A DNA stretch of 64,000 bases from Tsukamurella sputi (GTDB taxonomy: Bacteria; Actinomycetota; Actinomycetes; Mycobacteriales; Mycobacteriaceae): the NCBI RefSeq assembly GCF_007858445.1, contig NZ_VIGV01000004.1, forward strand, positions 372,001-436,000, in the 5' to 3' direction. This document shows, piece after piece, positions 57,628-64,000 of the stretch. How positions within the stretch are numbered: the first letter of the stretch is position 1; each line of letters begins with the position of its first letter. The translations under genes were made by a program, and so were the position numbers. Under the pieces are notes generated by a model. The model was not told the DNA's origin. It saw nothing but the letters and a program-made list of their open reading frames with translations, and made no database searches.

Positions 57628-58725
57628 GTGGCGCTTGTTGTAGAAAGTGACACAAGTGGCTGGAGTGAGTTCTTGAGGCCGAAGCAGAGCCGGAAGGTCC
57701 GCAACTACGCGGTGGCGGGGAGTGCCCTCGTGATCGCCGCTGCCGTGGCGGTCGGATGCGGCGTGACCGGCGGCGATACGAACCGTCTCGGGTCGAGTCT
57801 CACGTTCGACCCGCTGCCGTCGGCACCGTCGGGCGCCTCCGCCGCACCGAGCGCCGGCGTCAACCCCGGCGCGCTGCCCGCGGGGCAGACCACCGTCGCA
57901 CCCTCGCCCCAGGCGCCGGCGACGATGACCGTCGTCGTGCCGCCCCCGAACGCGCCGGCCAAGCCGCAGCCCGCGACGGGACCGACGGGCCCCGCGGTTC
58001 CACCCGCGCCCACCACTCCGGCCGGCGCCGGTGCCGCGAACCGGGACGGCGCACCGTCGGGCCAGGGCGGTGGCGCCACCTCCGTGCCGCAGGCCGCAGC
58101 GACGTCGGTGACCAAGCCCGTGTACCTGCCCGACGGTAGCGTCGACTGCGCGAAGAGCAAGTGCGTCGCGCTCACCTTCTCCGGCGGTCCCGGACCGGTG
58201 ACCAGGCAGTTCCTCCAGGTTCTCGACAGTCACGCCGCGAAGGGCACGTTCTTCGTCACCGGCGCGCAGGTGAGCCTGAATCCCGACATCATGACCGCGA
58301 TCGCGGGCACGGGGAACGAGGTCGCGAACGGCACGTGGACGCAGCCGGACATGACGACGCTCTCGGATGCCGACGCAGCAGCCCAGCTGCAGCAGACCAA
58401 TGACGCGATCCGCACCTCGGTGGGCAGCGCGCCGACGCTGTTCCGCCCGATGGGCGGGCACAGCTCGCCGACCGTCGTCGACGCGGGCAAGCGGCTGGGC
58501 CTGACCCAGATCCTGTGGGACCTGGACTCGATGGACTACAACTACCAGGGCAATCCCGACGGTCTGACGCAGGTGCTGTTGAAGGTCAAGCCCGGGCAGA
58601 TCGTGATGCTGCACGACACCTTCATCTCGTCGGCGACGGCGCTCGACCGCACGATGACGCAGCTCGCGGACCAGGGCTACGCCTTCGTCACCGTCAGCCA
58701 GCTGTTGCGCAGCCGGGCCGGATAG
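57628..58725 (+). CDS. NodB-fold (polysaccharide deacetylase-like) protein, apparently inactive
   Basis: The protein is exported (membrane helix or lipobox-like AVAVGCG), has a ~100-residue Pro/Ala/Thr linker, and a NodB fold with motif order conserved: LTFSGGPGPVT, GNEVANGTWTQPDM, FRPMGGHSSP, WDLDSMDYNY and IVMLHDT. However, the catalytic Asp pair of motif 1 (TFDDGP) is SGG, and the two metal-binding histidines of motif 2 (HSxxH) are Gly and Gln. It is therefore probably a pseudoenzyme that still binds glycan or a partner. The start may be GTG 57628 (365 residues) or TTG 57673, which would give the typical lipoprotein opening. Confidence 0.85.
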   Translation: MALVVESDTSGWSEFLRPKQSRKVRNYAVAGSALVIAAAVAVGCGVTGGDTNRLGSSLTFDPLPSAPSGASAAPSAGVNPGALPAGQTTVAPSPQAPATMTVVVPPPNAPAKPQPATGPTGPAVPPAPTTPAGAGAANRDGAPSGQGGGATSVPQAAATSVTKPVYLPDGSVDCAKSKCVALTFSGGPGPVTRQFLQVLDSHAAKGTFFVTGAQVSLNPDIMTAIAGTGNEVANGTWTQPDMTTLSDADAAAQLQQTNDAIRTSVGSAPTLFRPMGGHSSPTVVDAGKRLGLTQILWDLDSMDYNYQGNPDGLTQVLLKVKPGQIVMLHDTFISSATALDRTMTQLADQGYAFVTVSQLLRSRAG

Positions 58726-58741
58726 CCGCCCCGGTACGCGA

Positions 58742-58773
58742 AAGCGGGCCCGTCCGATCGGATGGGCCCGCTT
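58742..58773. terminator. Bidirectional terminator between the NodB-like gene and greA
   Basis: A 10-bp stem AAGCGGGCCC/GGGCCCGCTT, further extended by an inner repeat TCCGATCGGA, serves the two convergent genes. Confidence 0.8.
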
Positions 58774-58789
58774 GTCGCTGCGCTGGAGA

Positions 58790-59284
58790 CTAGGAGTGGT
58801 AGGGCTCCGCGCTGACCAGCGTGACCTTGACGGTGGCGCCACTGGGGATCGTGTACTCGCGCGTCTCGCCGACCTTGGCGTCGATGAGCGCGGCGCCGAG
58901 CGGCGAGCTGGGGGAGTAGACCTCGAGGCCGCCGTCCTGGCCGGAGTCCTCGCGGGTGGCGATGAGGAAGGTCTCGGTGTCCTTCTCGTCGCCGTCGTAG
59001 TACACCTTCACGACCGAGCCGGGGAGCGCGACACCCGACTGGGTGGGGGCCTCGCCGACCTTGGCGTTGTTGAGCAGCTCCTGCAGCTGGCGGATGCGCG
59101 CCTCCTGCTGGCCCTGCTCCTCACGCGCAGCGTGGTAGCCGCCGTTCTCCTTGAGATCGCCCTCTTCGCGACGCTCGTTGATCTCGGCGGCGATGACGGG
59201 GCGGTTGGCGATCAGCGCGTCCAACTCGTTCTTGAGGCGCTCGTGGGACTCGGGGGTCAACCACGTCACCTGAGTGTCCGTCAT
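58790..59284 (-). CDS. greA: Transcription elongation factor GreA
   Basis: The 164-residue protein has the GreA coiled-coil domain ([30 protein letters not shown]) with the conserved acidic tip residues D and E of the DLKE segment that act at the RNA polymerase active site, and the C-terminal globular domain ([14 protein letters not shown]). It rescues backtracked RNA polymerase by stimulating transcript cleavage. ATG at 59284 is preferred since it starts the conserved sequence. It has a long structured leader. Confidence 0.96.
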   Translation of the reverse strand: MTDTQVTWLTPESHERLKNELDALIANRPVIAAEINERREEGDLKENGGYHAAREEQGQQEARIRQLQELLNNAKVGEAPTQSGVALPGSVVKVYYDGDEKDTETFLIATREDSGQDGGLEVYSPSSPLGAALIDAKVGETREYTIPSGATVKVTLVSAEPYHS

Positions 59285-59345
59285 ATCGTTCGTCCTTCGT
59301 CGTAGTCGGCACGGCCCGCTGCGGGGTGTCCCTCCACAGCCGGCC

Positions 59346-59422
59346 GGCCCCGGAACGGTACCCGGGGCCCGTAAATGCAGCAATACACGGCTCCATGCGG
59401 AACCGTGTATCCGCTGATTCTA
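59346..59422 (-). promoter_or_regulatory. greA promoter and structured 5' leader
   Basis: A -10 element TAGAAT (minus strand, 59417-59422) predicts transcription start near 59410. A 12-bp hairpin with a GCAT loop (59383-59410) forms at the very 5' end of the transcript, and a second hairpin (59346-59369) with an 8-bp stem follows. The leader of about 126 bases therefore is highly structured and could stabilise or attenuate the mRNA. No good -35 element was identified. Confidence 0.6.
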
Positions 59423-59450
59423 GCATGGGAAACGGAATGGGGTGTTCCGT

Positions 59451-60215
59451 TCAGGCCGCCGACAGTGCCTGCTGGTAGGTGGGCTCGCGCCGCTTGAGGA
59501 AGGCGCACAGGGCGTAGCTCAGCGGCATGATCACGATCTCGACCAGCGTCTTCCAGACGAAGCCGAGGATCAGGTAGTTCAGGAACTGTCCCGGGCTGGT
59601 GAATCCGAGCGCGGGCGCCGCGATCGAGCAGAAGACGAGGGTGTCGAAGAACTCGCCGACCACCGTGGAGCCGAGGAGGCGCGACCAGAGGTGTTTTTCG
59701 CCGGTCCAGGCCTTCATCCGCACCAGGACCCACGAGTTCATGAACTCGCCCACGAGGTAGCCGGCCAGGCCCGCGATCAGGAAGCGGGGCACGACGCCGG
59801 CGACGGTCTTGAAGGCCGCGTCGTTGGGCCAGTCCGGGGCGGGCGGCAGCAGCGTGGTGATCCAGAAGCACAGGGCTGCGAGCGCCAGGATCGCGAAGCC
59901 GGTGAGGATCACCCTGCGCATGGCGCGGAAGCCGTAGACCTCGGAGATCACGTCGCCGAGGACGTAGGCGAGGGGGAAGAGGTAGAAGGCGCCGTCGGTG
60001 GCGATGCCGTCGACCCGGAGGCCGAGGATCTCGACGTGCAGCGACGGAGCGAACAACACGGCCTTCGTGCCCGTGATGTTGCTGATGATCATGACGCCGA
60101 CGAACAGTCCGACGAGCATCGGGAAGTAGTAGCTGGAAACCGTGGCGAACGCCGGCCGCGCGCGGACGCGGACCGGCTGCCCAGACTTCGGGGCGGGGGA
60201 GTTGTCAGTGCTCAC
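59451..60215 (-). CDS. yhhQ: Queuosine precursor transporter (YhhQ/VUT-1 family)
   Basis: The 254-residue membrane protein shows the YhhQ-family pattern: [35 protein letters not shown]-like [22 protein letters not shown], and GAVNSLGEF-like [19 protein letters not shown]. Members import queuosine precursors such as preQ0. The organism's own queuosine genes are not in this window. GTG start overlaps the DUF4307 stop as GTGA, so the pair is coupled. Confidence 0.9.
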   Translation of the reverse strand: MSTDNSPAPKSGQPVRVRARPAFATVSSYYFPMLVGLFVGVMIISNITGTKAVLFAPSLHVEILGLRVDGIATDGAFYLFPLAYVLGDVISEVYGFRAMRRVILTGFAILALAALCFWITTLLPPAPDWPNDAAFKTVAGVVPRFLIAGLAGYLVGEFMNSWVLVRMKAWTGEKHLWSRLLGSTVVGEFFDTLVFCSIAAPALGFTSPGQFLNYLILGFVWKTLVEIVIMPLSYALCAFLKRREPTYQQALSAA

Positions 60216-60640
60216 GCACGGTCAAGATACGCGGGCACGTCCGTCCCGCAACCGAAGACGTCGCCCACGGCGGGCGGTTCGGTGGTGCGCACCTCGCTGG
60301 TGACCACGATGACCGGTTCCGTCGACGGGGCCACGTAGAACTCGCGCCGGCCGATCTCGTCGCCCGCCTTGTTCTTGGCGTAGACGATGCAGCTGACGGC
60401 CTGCGCCGGATCCGTGCGGGTGACGGTGACCTGCACATCCACCGCCGAATCGGACAGGATCTTGTATCCGGCCGTCTCGCCGGTGACCGGCTGCCGCGAG
60501 AACTTCTGGTAGCCCATCCACGCGAGTCCGACGCCCAGGATCACGACCACGACCAAGCCGATGATGCCGATGCGACGGGCGCGGGCGGGATCGCGCTCGT
60601 CGGGGTAGCGATCGGAGGGGCGGACGGGGGCGGTCGACAT
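60212..60640 (-). CDS. DUF4307-family membrane protein
   Basis: The 142-residue protein has one transmembrane helix (about residues 25-45, [20 protein letters not shown]) and an extracellular domain with cysteines in VSCIVYAKN and FGCGTDVP. This family member lies between greA and mca as in M. tuberculosis Rv1081c. Function is unknown. It is divergent from mca with a 60-base intergenic region. Confidence 0.9.
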   Translation of the reverse strand: MSTAPVRPSDRYPDERDPARARRIGIIGLVVVVILGVGLAWMGYQKFSRQPVTGETAGYKILSDSAVDVQVTVTRTDPAQAVSCIVYAKNKAGDEIGRREFYVAPSTEPVIVVTSEVRTTEPPAVGDVFGCGTDVPAYLDRA

Positions 60641-60700
60641 GCTTCCATCGAAGCACACCCGGCGCGGCGCGCCGTCGGCCGATCGTGGAACACTGGGGGC

Positions 60701-61567
60701 ATGACCGGATACCGCCTCCTCGCCGTTCACGCGCACCCGGACGACGAGTCGAGCAAGGGCGCCGCCACGATGGCGCGGTACGCGGCCGAGGGGAACGACG
60801 TGCTGGTCGCGACGTTCACGGGCGGCGAACGGGGCGACATCCTCAACCCGGCGATGGACGTCGCGGGCGTCAAGGACCGGCTGCCCGAGGTGCGCCGCGA
60901 GGAGATGGCGAAGGCCGCCGCGATCCTGGGCGTGGAGCACCGCTGGCTCGGCTTCGTCGACTCCGGCCTGCCGGAGGGGGATCCGCTGCCGCCACTGCCG
61001 GACGGATGTTTCGCGCTGGAGCCCGTCGAGGTCCCGACGGAGACGCTGGTGCGCCTGATCCGCGAGTTCCGCCCGCACGTGATGATCACGTACGACGAGA
61101 ACGGCGGCTACCCGCACCCCGACCACATCATGACCCACACCGTCTCGATGGCGGCGTACGAGGCGGCGGCGGATCCGGAGCAGTTCCCCGATGCCGGTGA
61201 GCCCTGGCAGATCTCGAAGGTCTACTACAGCCACGGCTTCCTGCGCGGCAAGTTCCAGGCCTTCGCGGACGAGTTCGAGAAGAACGGTCTCGAGAACCCC
61301 TACACCGAGTGGCTCGCCCGGTGGAAGGACGAGAAGAACGACATGATGGCCCGCGTGACCACGCAGGTCGAGTGCGGTGAGTTCTTCCCCGTCCGCGACG
61401 ACGCGTTGCGCGCGCACGCCACCCAGATCGACCCCAACGGCCCCTTCTTCGCGGTGCCGATGGAGTGGCAGCAGCGCCTGTGGCCGACGGAGGAGTACGA
61501 GTTGGCGAAGACCACGGTGAGCAGCAGGATGCCCGAGAAGGACCTGTTCAGCGGGATCGAGAAGTGA
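60701..61567 (+). CDS. mca: Mycothiol S-conjugate amidase
   Basis: The 288-residue zinc enzyme cleaves mycothiol S-conjugates for excretion, giving a mercapturic acid and GlcN-Ins. The zinc site is in [10 protein letters not shown] and [11 protein letters not shown], and the [19 protein letters not shown] stretch fits the Mca group over the MshB deacetylase. The ATG at 60701 is clear. Mycothiol dependence is a hallmark of actinobacteria and supports the taxonomic call. Confidence 0.96.
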   Translation: MTGYRLLAVHAHPDDESSKGAATMARYAAEGNDVLVATFTGGERGDILNPAMDVAGVKDRLPEVRREEMAKAAAILGVEHRWLGFVDSGLPEGDPLPPLPDGCFALEPVEVPTETLVRLIREFRPHVMITYDENGGYPHPDHIMTHTVSMAAYEAAADPEQFPDAGEPWQISKVYYSHGFLRGKFQAFADEFEKNGLENPYTEWLARWKDEKNDMMARVTTQVECGEFFPVRDDALRAHATQIDPNGPFFAVPMEWQQRLWPTEEYELAKTTVSSRMPEKDLFSGIEK

Positions 61568-61893
61568 TGAGCCCCCTCCTCCAGCTGGCCGGCGACGTGG
61601 CGATCCTCGCGCAGGACCCGCAGAAGCCCAAGGGGCCCGAGTTCGGTAAGTCCGGCCCCCTCGGCCTCGCCGTGATCGTCGCGCTCCTGGCGGTGACCTT
61701 CCTGCTCATCCGGTCCATGAACAAGCACGTCAAGAACCTTCCCGAGTCCTTCGACGACGAGGCGCCCGGCGAGGGCGACGAGGCCGGCGGCACCGAACAC
61801 CGTGCGATCGACGGTGCGGCGAGCGACGGGGCCTCCGTCCCGCGGTCCGATGGTGCGCCGTCGTCCGGCCCGGAGGCCGACCCGCCGAAGTAG
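61567..61893 (+). CDS. Small membrane protein of the mca operon (Rv1083-like)
   Basis: The 108-residue product has one transmembrane helix (about residues 31-50, GPLGLAVIVALLAVTFLLIRSM) followed by a conserved short stretch NKHVKNLPESFD and a long disordered acidic tail. This matches the small gene (Rv1083 type) that follows mca in mycobacteria. The ATG overlaps the mca stop by one base (TGATG). Confidence 0.8.
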   Translation: MSPLLQLAGDVAILAQDPQKPKGPEFGKSGPLGLAVIVALLAVTFLLIRSMNKHVKNLPESFDDEAPGEGDEAGGTEHRAIDGAASDGASVPRSDGAPSSGPEADPPK

Positions 61894-61912
61894 GCGGAGT
61901 GCGGAGGATCCC

Positions 61913-62203
61913 ATGACGGCGAAGCGGAAGAAGCGCGGCGGCATCTGGATCCTCGTCCACTTCCTGCTGTGTTGCGCGTACTACGGCGTCACCGCCGCGC
62001 TCGGCATGGGCGCCTACGTGCTCTTCCGGCTCGCGTGGCCCCGGCTCTGGAGTACCGCCGCGACCGCGGAGTTCGCTGGAGGGGTCGCCCTGTGCATCGT
62101 CGCCCTGGTCGTCTTCATCGTGGTTCCGGGCCGGATCGAGCGGCTCACGGGCCGGGAGGTCAGCGGCGTCGACGGTTCGGGTGCCTCGATGGGCGACTTC
62201 TAG
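61913..62203 (+). CDS. Small two-helix membrane protein, unknown
   Basis: The 96-residue protein has a basic start (MTAKRKKRGGIW) and two transmembrane helices (ILVHFLLCCAYYGVTAALGMGAYVLF and FAGGVALCIVALVVFIVVPG). GCGGAGG upstream of the ATG supports translation. It lies 19 bases downstream of the Rv1083-like gene and is probably in the same transcript. No family is recognised. Confidence 0.7.
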   Translation: MTAKRKKRGGIWILVHFLLCCAYYGVTAALGMGAYVLFRLAWPRLWSTAATAEFAGGVALCIVALVVFIVVPGRIERLTGREVSGVDGSGASMGDF

Positions 62204-62287
62204 ACTGCTACTCGCCGGTAACCTGCTCACAGCGACCTCCCAGGACGGGGGCCGGATCCATCCAGTTCCGGCCGCGAGGGTGGTGCC

Positions 62288-64000
62288 GTGAAGTACATGA
62301 CTCCGCGGCGCTGGGCCGTGACCGCACTCCTCGCCGCCACGGCACTGCTGTACTGCTGGAACCTGTCGATCAACGGTTACGGCAACGAGTTCTACGCCGC
62401 GGCGGCGCAGGCGGGCGGGCTGAACTGGAAGGCCTGGCTGTTCGGCTCGCTCGACCCGGGCAACGTCATCACCGTCGACAAGCCGCCCGCCGCGCTCTGG
62501 GTGACCGGCCTGTTCGTCCGCGTGTTCGGTCTCTCGTCCTGGTCGATCCTGCTGCCGCAGGCGCTGATGGGCGTCGGCACCGTCGGGCTGGTCTACCTGA
62601 CGACCCGGCGGCTGCTCGCCGCGCTCCCGGAACGGATCGCCACGGGTGGGGCGCTGCTCGCGGGCGCCGTGTGCGCGCTGACCCCGGCCGCGGTCCTGAT
62701 CTTCCGGTTCAACAACCCCGACGCCCTGCTGGTGCTGCTGATGACCGCGGCCGCGTACTGCACGGTCCGGGCGTGCCAGGCGTCGTCGTGGCGGTGGCTC
62801 GTCGCCTGCGGCGCGCTGCTGGGATTCGCCTTCCTCACCAAGATGCTCCAGGGGTTGCTGGTGCTGCCCGGGTTCGGCCTCGCCTACCTGCTGTTCGCCC
62901 GGACCCCATGGCTCCGGCGCGCCCGCGACCTCGCCCTGGGCCTGGTGGCGGTGGTGGTCTCGTCCGGCTGGTACGTGCTGCTCACTGTGCTGTGGCCCGC
63001 GTCCTCGCGCCCGTACATCGGCGGGTCGAAGGACGGGACCTTCATGGACCTCGTGCTCGGCTACAACGGCCTGGCGCGGATCGTCGGCTCGGACGCCTCG
63101 GGAGGGCCGGGCGGCGGGAGCCCCGGCGGGAACGGGGCCACGGGAACGTCCTTCGGCGGCACTCCGAGTCTCGCGCGCCTGTTCAGCAACGAGTTCGGCA
63201 ACGAGATCTCCTGGCTACTGCCCGCTGCGCTGCTCGTGCTGGTGATCGGGCTGGTGCTCGTGGCGCGCCGGCGCCTGGGGCGTGACCTCGCACTCGGCCT
63301 GACGGTCTTCGGCACCTGGCTCGTGGTGACCGGAGTGGTCTTCTCGTACATGAGCGGCACGGTGCACCCGTACTACACCGTCGCGCTCGCACCGGCGATC
63401 GCCGTGCTGGTGGGCGGCGGGGCTGCCGTCGCGTGGAACCGCAGGTCGACGGTGCCGGGCACCCTCGCGCTCGCCGGGCTGCTCGTCGCCGCGGGCGGCT
63501 GGGGCGTGATCCGCGCGTGGCGGACCGGGTACGCGTGGCCCGCGATCGGGTTCGTCGTGGGAGCGCTGACGGTTCTCGGCGTCGTCGCGCTGGTCCTCAC
63601 CCGCCGCGGGGGTCGACGCGCGGTCGCAGCCGCGTTGGTGCTGGCGCTCCTCGGCGGCGGCGTGGCGACCGCGGCCTACTCCGTCTCGACGGCGGGCACC
63701 GCGCACAGCGGCGGTATCCCGACGGCGGTGCGGACGGCGAAGTCGGGGAGCGGTTTCGGCGGTTTCGGCGGTGGTCCGGGTAGCGACCGCGGTGGCCGGG
63801 TGGAGCCCTTCGCGCAGCGGGGCGCGGCGGCGCCGGACGGGGCACCGTCGAGCGAGGGGGCCGGAGCGGAGAGCGGCGCGGATGGTCCGGGTGGCGGGAG
63901 CAGGTCCACCACCGAGCTCGTCGCGCTGCTGAAGGGGACGAGCACGCAGTGGGCGGCAGCCGTGAGCGGCGCACAGAGCCAGGGGGCACTGCAGCTGAAT
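62288..64000 (+). CDS. GT39/ArnT-like membrane glycosyltransferase, 3' end outside the window
   Basis: From GTG 62288 (or ATG 62297) a 571-codon frame runs open to the right edge. It has about 11 transmembrane helices and the family elements GYGNEFYAAAAQAGG, VDKPPAALWV and FNNPDALLVLLM typical of ArnT-like lipid-linked sugar transferases of family GT39. A Gly/Ser-rich low-complexity stretch (SGGPGGGSPGGNG) sits in an extracytoplasmic loop, and the C-terminal soluble part begins near residue 480. It should transfer a sugar from a polyprenyl phosphate donor to a cell-surface acceptor, perhaps in arabinogalactan or protein mannosylation; the acceptor is unknown. Confidence 0.88.
   Translation, partial: MKYMTPRRWAVTALLAATALLYCWNLSINGYGNEFYAAAAQAGGLNWKAWLFGSLDPGNVITVDKPPAALWVTGLFVRVFGLSSWSILLPQALMGVGTVGLVYLTTRRLLAALPERIATGGALLAGAVCALTPAAVLIFRFNNPDALLVLLMTAAAYCTVRACQASSWRWLVACGALLGFAFLTKMLQGLLVLPGFGLAYLLFARTPWLRRARDLALGLVAVVVSSGWYVLLTVLWPASSRPYIGGSKDGTFMDLVLGYNGLARIVGSDASGGPGGGSPGGNGATGTSFGGTPSLARLFSNEFGNEISWLLPAALLVLVIGLVLVARRRLGRDLALGLTVFGTWLVVTGVVFSYMSGTVHPYYTVALAPAIAVLVGGGAAVAWNRRSTVPGTLALAGLLVAAGGWGVIRAWRTGYAWPAIGFVVGALTVLGVVALVLTRRGGRRAVAAALVLALLGGGVATAAYSVSTAGTAHSGGIPTAVRTAKSGSGFGGFGGGPGSDRGGRVEPFAQRGAAAPDGAPSSEGAGAESGADGPGGGSRSTTELVALLKGTSTQWAAAVSGAQSQGALQLN

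Overview
The window is high-GC actinobacterial DNA, most likely a Tsukamurella-type member of the Mycobacteriales. The order is supported by a mycothiol S-conjugate amidase (mca), a 14-gene nuo operon preceded by an Rv3143-like receiver protein, and gene blocks in the same order as Mycobacterium tuberculosis: prs-glmU-mfd-mazG-lytic transglycosylase-eno-ftsB-DUF501-ppx (compare Rv1017c to Rv1026) and GDSL-cbs-metB-greA-DUF4307-mca (compare Rv1075c to Rv1083). The genus is an inference from gene content, not a measured match. No CRISPR array, insertion sequence, prophage or rRNA operon was seen.

Layout. 1-5.7 kb: the end of a membrane diguanylate cyclase converges on a five-gene minus-strand operon: DyP peroxidase with an encapsulin-targeting tail, the encapsulin shell, a Clp/Hsp100 double-ATPase, and two microproteins joined by ATGA overlaps. 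5.8-9.7 kb: a small membrane protein, an FUSC-type membrane protein, NAD-dependent formate dehydrogenase with a LysR regulator, and an ArsC-like protein. 9.7-22.8 kb: prs-glmU, tRNA-Gln, secreted and stress proteins, a MerR regulator, a lytic transglycosylase, mazG and mfd. 22.9-26.9 kb: a secreted lipase with an operator-like palindrome in its promoter, azlCD with a divergent XRE-cupin regulator and two palindromic operators, and a TetR gene. 26.9-42.0 kb: the complete nuoA-N complex I operon on the minus strand, behind a perfect CRP/GlxR-type site.

42.1-47 kb: an atypical receiver protein, a 2OG-Fe(II) oxygenase, and the eno-ftsB-DUF501-ppx operon. 47-51.7 kb: mostly membrane proteins and two DHFR-like reductases, plus a guanidinium exporter (gdx/sugE) with a guanidine-III riboswitch. 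51.8-53.9 kb: a tRNA-Leu with a short variable loop, a leaderless HTH gene with two operators followed by a ClpC N-domain-only (ClpC2-like) protein, and a Bax-inhibitor-1 protein. 53.9-64 kb: GDSL hydrolase, cbs-metB, a NodB-fold protein that has lost its catalytic residues, greA with a structured leader, yhhQ, DUF4307, mca and partners, and the 5' part of a GT39-type glycosyltransferase that runs off the end.

Most notable are the encapsulin/DyP operon that also carries an Hsp100 ATPase and two microproteins, the autoregulated HTH plus ClpC2-like module, the guanidine-III riboswitch, the dead NodB-fold protein, and several clean operators (XRE, CRP, lipase).
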